Below the pieces are notes generated by a model. That model made no database searches. It was not told the DNA's origin and saw only the letters and a program-made list of their open reading frames with translations. From positions 1-34,341 of IMG/VR virus record IMGVR_UViG_3300007734_000608: DNA of 34,341 bases; one strand, 5' to 3'. Position numbers and translations under genes: made by a program. Source of the DNA: a virus. Shown here one piece after another: positions 27,873-34,341 of this stretch. Each line of letters opens with the position of its first letter. Position 1 is the first letter of the stretch.

Positions 27873-29585
27873 ATGGCATCAGCTGGGTTGACTTGGGCGC
27901 TGAATAACGGCATGACTGCCGATCAGTATTATCAGAACATCTTTGATTTTGTTGCACAGAATCAAGGAATGTCTGATGCTGATTTGCGCTCAGTCATGGA
28001 CCAGTATGGCATCAGTCCAACTGATGTGGCCCAAGCCACTGGAACAAAGTCAGAGGCCGTTCAGCAGCGCTATGAGGCCGTGCCAGTGGTTACACCAGAG
28101 CCTGTCTATACGCCAGAGCCTGTCTATACGCCAGAGCCTGTCTATACACCAGAGCCTGTCTATACGCCAGAACCTGTCTATACGCCAGAAGCACCACCAA
28201 GTCTTTTGGAAACAGTGCCAGAAGTCCCAGCATATGTAGCACCAGTAACAGCGCCAGTGATTGCGCCAGTGGCAGCGCCAACAGGTTTATTAGAAACACC
28301 AGTAACTACGCCAGTGGTAGCACCAGTGGCAGAATCAATAGCAGCACCAGTGGCAGCACCATCAGTAACAACGGGGTCAAATATGGCAACTTCAGCAGCA
28401 TTAAATTGGGCGCTCAACAATGGGATGACCCAAGAGCAGTATTACCAAAACATTTTTGACTATGTTGCAAAAAATCAGGGTTTGACTGATGCCCAACTCA
28501 AAAGCGAAATGACAAGGCTTGGTGTAAGTCCACAAGATGTGGCTGCCGCCACTGGAGTGCCTTTGGCCGGTGTTGAGCAACGATTCAATGCAGCAACGCC
28601 AACAACAGCAGCAGAGCTTGCTACCGAAACAAAAGCCCAAGCTGATTTACTGGCGCGTCAGCAAGAGGCTGCACGATTGGCAGCGCTTGCAGCAGTACCA
28701 GTCACAACACCAGTGGTCAAGCCACCCACTGTGGTGACTCCACCTGTAGTGACAACGCCAGTGGTTAAGCCACCCGTCACAACACCGACCACCAATACGG
28801 CATTGAATGCCCAGCTTGAAAAGGCATACAAGGATGGTGACATTGCCTTGCTCAATAGCCTATTGACACAAAATCAGGTGACATCAGCACAAGCAAAGAA
28901 TATGTTTAACCTGACCGATGCAGACCTTGCATGGATTCAGAACAATGCCGGTGGCAAGTTTTACACACCACCAACGACCACCACGCCTGGTGCGAACATG
29001 GGAATTGGTGGCTCATTCGCTAATTTTCAGTCAATCCCCATTGGCGCTCAATTTAACCCTGCCGTGACAGCTGGTGGTGCATCCCCATACTCTCAGATCA
29101 TGGGCCAGATGAAACCATTCCAAAACCCTTATCAGAACTTTGTGGCCAACACACCGATGGGTGGATATGACCCAGGACTGTATGACCGCATTGAAGCGGC
29201 CAATCTGGCAAAAGCGCAGGCCGAGGCTGAGATTGCAAGGCTTGGTGGAATACCAGTCTATGGTAGTAATGATGATGGTGGTGCGGCTGCTGCTGCTGCC
29301 GCCACAGCGGCTGACTCTGCTGCGGCATCAGCTGCAAGTGCTACTGGTACAGCACCAGGCACTTCTCCAGGCGGGGATGCTCCAGGCTCTGGCGCTGCTA
29401 TGGGTGGATTGATTACCAGTGTCTGGGGTGATAACCCACCTGGCCCAGATGATGGCGCTAAGTATTTGGACATTGGCGAATACGTGATCAGGAAGTCTTC
29501 AGTCAATAAGTATGGCCGTGGACTTCTGGACATGATCAATGAGGGCAAAGTGCCTGCCAAGAAAATTAAATCTTTACTCGGATAA
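27873..29585 (+). CDS. Modular internal virion or structural protein with duplicated domain
   Basis: A 570-residue, low-complexity protein. An about 69-residue helical domain occurs twice, at residues 1-69 (LTWALNNGMTADQYYQNIFD) and about 170-237 (LNWALNNGMTQEQYYQNIFD). Between them are five VYTPEP hexapeptides and Pro/Val/Ala/Thr-rich linkers. Further Ala/Thr/Pro-rich linkers follow. The C-terminal about 60 residues (KYLDIGEYVIRKSSVNKYGR; LLDMINEGKVPAKKIKSLL) form a small conserved domain of a type seen in phage virion-associated proteins. The long Pro/Ala-rich arms suggest a flexible linker. I recognise no exact family. Confidence 0.65.
   Translation: MASAGLTWALNNGMTADQYYQNIFDFVAQNQGMSDADLRSVMDQYGISPTDVAQATGTKSEAVQQRYEAVPVVTPEPVYTPEPVYTPEPVYTPEPVYTPEPVYTPEAPPSLLETVPEVPAYVAPVTAPVIAPVAAPTGLLETPVTTPVVAPVAESIAAPVAAPSVTTGSNMATSAALNWALNNGMTQEQYYQNIFDYVAKNQGLTDAQLKSEMTRLGVSPQDVAAATGVPLAGVEQRFNAATPTTAAELATETKAQADLLARQQEAARLAALAAVPVTTPVVKPPTVVTPPVVTTPVVKPPVTTPTTNTALNAQLEKAYKDGDIALLNSLLTQNQVTSAQAKNMFNLTDADLAWIQNNAGGKFYTPPTTTTPGANMGIGGSFANFQSIPIGAQFNPAVTAGGASPYSQIMGQMKPFQNPYQNFVANTPMGGYDPGLYDRIEAANLAKAQAEAEIARLGGIPVYGSNDDGGAAAAAAATAADSAAASAASATGTAPGTSPGGDAPGSGAAMGGLITSVWGDNPPGPDDGAKYLDIGEYVIRKSSVNKYGRGLLDMINEGKVPAKKIKSLLG
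28092..28181 (+). repeat. Five tandem 18-base units encoding TPEPVY
   Basis: Five copies of ACRCCAGARCCTGTCTAT run head to tail (28092-28181), with a partial sixth. They code TPEPVY in frame. The copies differ only at two positions, so the array is recent and probably length-variable between strains. Confidence 0.9.
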
Positions 29586-29594
29586 GGTGGCGAT

Positions 29595-30551
29595 ATGTCA
29601 AAAGGTGGAACAACTACATCAACAAGCTCCATTGATCCACAGATCAAAGAAGCATTCTTGGCCAACTTCCAGCAGGCCCAAGGGGTTGCCGGTGCATTGC
29701 CGGTCCAGCAGTTTGCTGGGTACAACCCAATGTACCAGGCAGGCGAGGAGGCTTTGGTCAACACGGCCCTCGCTGGCCCAGGCATCACTGGCACTGACCT
29801 TGCCGCGCAGATGGCGGCTTATGGCGGTGTCTATCAGCCCAGCCAGATCACAGCGCAGCAGACCAATTTGGGCATGACTGGACCAGGCTCAATTGGCTCA
29901 TACATGAATCCCTATTCAGAGATGGTGCGCAAAAACGCATTGGCTGATTTGGAATCTTCACGCCAGACTGCCATCCAGCAGATGGGTGAGCGTGCCAACG
30001 CTGCCAAGGCTTTTGGTGGATCACGCCAAGGTGTGGCCGAGAGCTTGACCAATCTTGGATTTGCCAAGCAGGCTGGCACTCTTGGCACTCAGCTGAACGA
30101 ACAAGCATTCAACCAGGCGATGGCTATGCAGCAGGCCGACATTGCACGCCAATCAGCAGCCGACATTGCCAATCAGCAAGCAGGCTTGCAAGGTGCGCAA
30201 TTAAGGCTTGGCGGTGCAAGCCAGCTAGGCAATTTGGCTGCACAGCAGCAAGCATTGCGTCTTGGTGGCGCTCAAGCGGTCATGGGTGCTGGTGGTGCGC
30301 GTCAGGCATTGGACCAGCAGCAGATGGATGCCATCCGCAACATTGGTTTGCAGCGCCTTGGTGTGGTCCAGTCTTCACTCGGTGCGCAGCCTGCCAATTT
30401 GGGGATGCAGGCCACAACGCCATATAGTCAAAACCCAGCTGCTGGCGCTCTTGGTGGAGCTTTGGCTGGTGCAAAACTAGGCAGTGTTGTGCCAGGTGTT
30501 GGCACGGCATTGGGAGCAATTGGTGGTGGCATTCTTGGCCTAATCGGTTAA
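29595..30551 (+). CDS. Internal virion / ejection protein with glycine-zipper tail
   Basis: A 318-residue protein, Gln/Ala-rich and mostly helical. It starts SKGGTTTSTSSIDPQIKEAF, has a central conserved-looking stretch (RANAAKAFGGSRQGVAESLT, about residues 133-152) and Gln-rich helices (QQADIARQSAADIANQQAGL). The end is a glycine zipper (GALGGALAGAKLGS and GTALGAIGGGILGLIG), suited to membrane insertion, as in ejection proteins that form a channel for DNA. Position after the nozzle gene supports that. The exact P22 or T7 counterpart is unclear. Confidence 0.7.
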   Translation: MSKGGTTTSTSSIDPQIKEAFLANFQQAQGVAGALPVQQFAGYNPMYQAGEEALVNTALAGPGITGTDLAAQMAAYGGVYQPSQITAQQTNLGMTGPGSIGSYMNPYSEMVRKNALADLESSRQTAIQQMGERANAAKAFGGSRQGVAESLTNLGFAKQAGTLGTQLNEQAFNQAMAMQQADIARQSAADIANQQAGLQGAQLRLGGASQLGNLAAQQQALRLGGAQAVMGAGGARQALDQQQMDAIRNIGLQRLGVVQSSLGAQPANLGMQATTPYSQNPAAGALGGALAGAKLGSVVPGVGTALGAIGGGILGLIG

Positions 30552-30561
30552 GGGGTAAAAA

Positions 30562-31953
30562 ATGGCTGAATTTAATCTTGATGGCCTTTTAGGCAATTTG
30601 TTTGGTGGCGACTCTGGAAGTGAACTTGAAAAGTTATTGACTGCCAAGCAAAAAGAACAATTGGGTTTGCAGTCAACATTAGCCGCGGCTGCCCAATTAC
30701 TTAAGGCTGGTGGCCGAAGCCCACAACGCATTGGTTTGGGCCAAGCACTTGGTTCTGCACTTGAGGCCGGCCAAGGTGCTTATGAAAAAGGTACAACTGG
30801 TGCAGTCAATCAGTTAATGCTTAATGCAAAACTCAAGCAAATGCAGCAAGAGCTTGCAGGCGATGAGGCTTGGAAAAAATATTTAACTGGTGCAGGCCAG
30901 CCAACTGCATTGACCCCAGAGCAAGCTGCTTTAGCCGCACCAACAACTGTGGCCGGCCCTGCTGGTCCAACTATGGCACGCGCTCAATTGGCATCACAGA
31001 TGCCTGCACCAACGGCAACGCCTGGTGTGCTTGGATCATTGAATCCAGAGATGCGAGCCATTATTGGCTCTATGCCACGCAAAGAAGGAATGCCAGAAGT
31101 ATTGAAATTTGGCATGGCCCAGACTGAATTTGGCAAGCCAGAGCCAATGGTAGTTAATGGCCAAGTCAAAATGATGCAATTTAATAAACTTGGCCAGTCA
31201 AAAGAATATACAGGCGCTACACCATACGAGGCCCAATCCCCTGACATTCGTGCTGTTGAGTACATCAGTGGCACGCCATTGGCTGGAACTGGCCAAGCAG
31301 GCATTGAAAATGTTGGCAAGTATCGTTCACAGATTGCACCCAAAACACAAGTCGAAGTGAAGATGCCTGGCAATCAGCAATTCTTGGCTGGTGTTGGAAC
31401 TGATGTGTCTAAAACACTCAATGAATTGACCATGGGTGCAAGGTCTGCAAACGATACATTGAGAAACATTGAACTAATGTTGCCTGCACTTGACAAGGCC
31501 ATTGTCGGACCAGGTGCGGACTATAGAACATCAATGTTGCGAATTGGTCAGCAATTAGGTGTGGCTGGTGCTGATGCAAATGAACAATTGGCAAATACTA
31601 GGATTGTGGTTCAAGGTCTTGCACAGCGAGAACTTGATGAAGCAGGGCAAATGCGTGGTCAAGGTTCATTGACTGAAGGTGAACGCGGAATTCTTAGACG
31701 TGCAGCTGCTGGTGATCAAACACTAAGCGCTGCTGAGATTAAGCAGGCATTGTCAACGGCCCAGCGGGTTGCTAGATATCGTTTGTCTACACAAGAAGAT
31801 TATTTGCAACGTGCAAGTAAATTGCCAGGCTTTGAACAGTTTGCGCCTATGTATAAAGTCACGCCTTACAGCAGTGGTGGCGGTGGTGGCAATCCATTAT
31901 TAAATGCCATTGACCAACAACTTCAATTGCGGTCTTCTGGAGGTCAAAGATGA
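30562..31953 (+). CDS. Internal virion / ejection protein
   Basis: A 463-residue helical protein, with a family-typical N-terminus (SGSELEKLLTAKQKEQLGLQ, then GGRSPQRIGLGQALGSALEA, about residues 51-70) that I recognise from podovirus virion proteins downstream of the nozzle. The central region is Pro/Ala-rich; the C-terminal half (about 280-440) is helical with SLTEGERGILRRAAAGDQTL. It ends Gly-rich (SSGGGGGNPLL). It probably leaves the virion with the DNA. It overlaps the next gene by ATGA. The gene is somewhat more AT-rich than those before it. Confidence 0.65.
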   Translation: MAEFNLDGLLGNLFGGDSGSELEKLLTAKQKEQLGLQSTLAAAAQLLKAGGRSPQRIGLGQALGSALEAGQGAYEKGTTGAVNQLMLNAKLKQMQQELAGDEAWKKYLTGAGQPTALTPEQAALAAPTTVAGPAGPTMARAQLASQMPAPTATPGVLGSLNPEMRAIIGSMPRKEGMPEVLKFGMAQTEFGKPEPMVVNGQVKMMQFNKLGQSKEYTGATPYEAQSPDIRAVEYISGTPLAGTGQAGIENVGKYRSQIAPKTQVEVKMPGNQQFLAGVGTDVSKTLNELTMGARSANDTLRNIELMLPALDKAIVGPGADYRTSMLRIGQQLGVAGADANEQLANTRIVVQGLAQRELDEAGQMRGQGSLTEGERGILRRAAAGDQTLSAAEIKQALSTAQRVARYRLSTQEDYLQRASKLPGFEQFAPMYKVTPYSSGGGGGNPLLNAIDQQLQLRSSGGQR

Positions 31954-33990
31954 GCAATGCATTAGAAGGTTTCACAACCGAAGAACTGCTCAAGATCAAG
32001 CAGGGTGATGTCTCTGGCTTATCTACTGAAAAGCTGACTATTCTTAAAGGGATTTTGTCCCAGAGTCTGGATATTGATCGCCCTGCACCAGCGCCTGCAT
32101 TGTCCCAACCACTGCCAGAAGCGCCAACCCAACGTATACGCTCAACTTTGCAGGGCGTGACCCTTGGCTCTGCTGACGAGATGGAAGCGCGTTTGCGTGC
32201 CTCTGTGACTGGCGAAGACTACAACAAAGTGCTTGCTGAAATTCAAGGCAAATTGAAGGCTTATCAGGCCCAGTCACCTTATGAAGCATTAGGTTATGAG
32301 GCGCTAGGCGGCATTGGATCAGCGGCTGCACTCACTGCGGCCACTGGTGGCACTGCTGCGCCATTGACTGGTCCACGCATGGCGGCCAGTGTCGCCCCAT
32401 TGGTTAGGGCATTGGCTGGCACTTCTGCACTTGGTGGCGCTCAAGGTGGCATCACTGGCTTTATGACTGGCGAAGGCGACTTTGCAGCCCGTGCGGCCAG
32501 AGTGCCAGTCAACAATGATGGGTGCATCTATTGCACCAGTGGTGCAGGCTGGGTTTATGGCTGCTGGTAAGGTTACAGACATGGTCCTAGACACTGCCAG
32601 ACGATTATCTGGTGGGCGGGGTGGCAAGGCAGCAGAGGCTGAGATTCAGCGACTGGCTGAACAGACTGGCCTGACCACAGACGAGCTTGTGCAGCGCATT
32701 TCCAGTGGTGAAATATTGGCCGAAAACCAAACACTTCTGCAAGCTGTGCGTGCTATGTATACCCAAGGCGGTAAGGCATCCACAACGATTCAAGGCGCTT
32801 TGTCTACACGCCCAGACACTTTGCGCAGAGAAGCATTGACAGATATGCAGCAAAAACTGGTCAGCGGTCTTAATCCCAACTTTGTTGGACCAAGGCCAAA
32901 CAATGAAAATGTTTTGCGTTTTTACAGAGCAACCAAAGATGAGGCCCAAGCGCTAGAAAACAAAGCGTATGAAGATGTATGGAAAACTGGCGGCATCATT
33001 GGTGAAGATTTGTTGGTCAGTCTTAAAGACGCGCTACAAAGATCACCAGGTGCGGCTAATGATATCAATACGATCTACACAGCCGCTACAGGCAAAAAGC
33101 CATTTTTCTCTTTTGACAAAGATGGAAATATTTTATTTTCTAGAACACCAAATCTTAAAGATGCTGAGATTATTAGACGAGGTATTAAGACTTCAATTGA
33201 TTCAGCCTATACAGGCGGCAAGCCTGAAGTTGGAATGGCCTTAAAACCCGTTGAATCTGCTTTAAGGGAGGCAATCGATGCCTCATCACCCAAGTTGGCT
33301 GCAACCCGTACTGAAGCCTCACAACTTAGAGCCGCCAAAAACGCATTTGAAGAAGGCAGCACCATCTTTAACAAGAGCGCAGACGAAGTCCAAATAATGA
33401 TGGAAGGCATGGCCAACAACCCTGGTGTTGCCAATGCGTTTAGGGCTGGCGCTATGGATGCAATACGAGGCAAGATGGGGACTGGTCGCGCCAAAAGCAT
33501 GATGGGTATTTTTAATAATCCAGAAACAAAAGAAGGCGCTATCTTGCGCACCATTTACCCTAGTGACGAACTTGACGGCATCTTGACCCGCATTGGCACA
33601 GCGGCCCAGTCGCAAGCTGCCAAGAATAAAGTGATTGGTGGTTCAGATACAGCGGCATCAATGATGCAAGCTGCAAAAATTGGCTCGACCATTACTGCTG
33701 ATGAGGTGGCCAATGCCGTTAGTGGCAACCCATTGGCTGGACTCAGAATTGTCAATAAGATGCTAGGCGAGTCCAACAAGGCAATGTCAGAAAAAGATCG
33801 TGAACGAGTGGCCCAGATTCTGATCTCACAAGACCCAGAGATTGTGCGCAAAGCATTGCGTGATGAAAGCGGCATGGCCAGATTGCAGCAGGCCGTGGCG
33901 GCTGGCGCAAGAATGCTTGGCAAGACTGTGCCTTATGGTGCAAGCTACATTGGCGAGACAATGCCTAGACCTGGTCTATTGAGCCAATAA
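31950..33990 (+). pseudogene. Internal virion / ejection protein gene with a frameshift
   Basis: Two overlapping frames make one gene. The first (31950-32570) starts MSNALEGFTTEELLKIKQGD and reads naturally to GEGDFAARAARVPVN (about 32513), then turns into an unnatural Cys/Trp tail before a stop. The second, open from 32482 to 33990, becomes natural from about 32515 (MMGASIAPVVQAGFMAAGKV). Dropping one base near 32511-32514 would give one protein of about 679 residues with helical, Ala-rich segments (AGARMLGKTVPYGASYIGET). A single-base sequencing error is likely; real mutation or programmed shifting is possible. No slippery heptamer is evident. Family: virion ejection protein by position. 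Confidence 0.7.
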
Positions 33991-34341
33991 TCACTGACCA
34001 AAAAACGCGGCCACAAGTGGGTCGCGTTTCACGACCCGTCTTTTCTGTCTACGTCTGGCAGCGTCAAAGTCTTTGTCGTCTGCACTCATCTTCTCGCGGT
34101 GTTTCTTGATGCGCTCAGAGCCTGGCACTGGCCCAGGCGCTATGGCATCTTCACCATCCCCCCAAGACCACAGAGGCCGCCACTGGCCATTTGCATGGAC
34201 CTTGGTGAATCCTGAGATGTGGACCAGATCATGGCGGTGCAAGTCAAACAAGATTCGCGCTGCACTGCGCCTGGCACAAAAGCACAGCTTGGCCAAGTCC
34301 ACATCAGACAGATTGCCTTTCTTTTGTAGTGCCGCCTCAAT
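33991..34341 (-). CDS. Winged-helix-like DNA-binding protein, right copy (partial)
   Basis: The minus-strand frame runs from the window edge to TGA at 33991 and encodes about 116 residues, nearly identical to the left copy (99-485): one Glu/Asp change (WSWGDGE against WSWGEGE) and a final Gln instead of Gly. The N-terminal about 12 residues lie beyond the window. It is convergent with the ejection-protein gene, separated by no spacer, and shares the embedded terminator of the left copy. Confidence 0.85.
   Translation of the reverse strand: MEAALQKKGNLSDVDLAKLCFCARRSAARILFDLHRHDLVHISGFTKVHANGQWRPLWSWGDGEDAIAPGPVPGSERIKKHREKMSADDKDFDAARRRQKRRVVKRDPLVAAFFGQ
33991..34341. repeat. Right copy of the diverged terminal direct repeat
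   Basis: Matches 99-449 with no gap (offset 33892). The two flanks differ: here the repeat abuts the end of the ejection-protein gene; at the left end it abuts a leftward partial gene. The copy is cut by the window end. Confidence 0.9.
34000..34029 (-). terminator. Terminator in the right copy, between convergent genes
   Basis: The same hairpin as at 108-137: arms AAACGCG and CGCGTTT around an inner GTGG/CCAC pairing, followed on the minus strand by six Ts (34005-34000). Here it stands between two convergent genes and would stop leftward transcripts before they enter the ejection-protein gene. Confidence 0.6.

Noticed and set aside
28092-28181. A CRISPR-like array
   Set aside because: The 18-base units are contiguous with no spacers, and they lie in frame within a gene, coding TPEPVY repeats. 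No Cas genes; the Cas4-like nuclease at 3234-4241 is the phage DUF2800 family.
1-34341. A perfect circular genome closed by terminal repeats
   Set aside because: The end repeats differ at about 4% of positions and have different flanking genes, so this does not show a closed circle.
1-34341. Integrase, reverse transcriptase (diversity-generating element), tRNA genes or insertion sequences
   Set aside because: I looked for typical motifs and found none. A tRNA or terminal-repeat scan by program would be needed to be certain.

Overview
The window reads as nearly all of one tailed-phage (Caudovirales) genome, most likely a short-tailed podovirus. It holds a phage packaging, capsid, adaptor, tail and ejection-protein series in the usual order, with no bacterial housekeeping genes, tRNAs or rRNAs. 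The dense gene packing, mid-range base composition and start/stop overlaps of the ATGA type are typical of environmental phages. A Gram-negative host is indicated by the Rz/Rz1 spanin pair and several small lipoprotein or membrane genes. A freshwater betaproteobacterial host is a guess from the general look of the proteins and cannot be proved here.

Layout. 1-1009 is a leftward cluster of small genes, including a winged-helix-like protein. 1126-1326 is a small Cro/C1-type HTH gene. 1306-1875 is a leftward single-stranded-DNA-binding gene (DUF2815). 1995-6492 is a rightward replication module: SNF2-like helicase, Cas4-like nuclease (DUF2800), and a primase-PriCT_2-RepA-like helicase fusion. 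6493-6735 and 7917-8131 hold iterons, DnaA boxes and an AT-rich block that look like origin DNA; between them are a Cys-rich protein, a VRR-NUC nuclease and the small terminase. 8197-16120 carries small coupled genes, large terminase, DUF6496 and DUF6321 family proteins, a glycosyltransferase, a methyltransferase, the portal and the scaffold. 16128-17675 is the major capsid gene, split by two small group I introns. 17724-22439 holds connector, tail and fibre genes. 22436-25367 is a lysis module of small membrane proteins, holin candidates, nested Rz/Rz1 and a GH19 endolysin. 25375-33990 holds tail, nozzle and internal virion or ejection proteins; the last is frameshifted. 33991-34341 is a diverged second copy of 99-449.

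How it works together. No DNA polymerase gene is visible. The phage brings its own primase/helicase, SSB and nucleases and has host-type DnaA boxes and plasmid-type iterons next to the primase-helicase gene. The inference is that it starts replication in a plasmid-like way and borrows the host replisome. The large rightward block is extensively linked by start/stop overlaps.

The main points worth checking are (1) the twin, closely related, endonuclease-free group I introns in one capsid gene, (2) the two-part iteron/DnaA-box putative origin, (3) the non-identical terminal repeat with different flanks, and (4) a candidate operator motif shared by the two divergent control regions near the left end.
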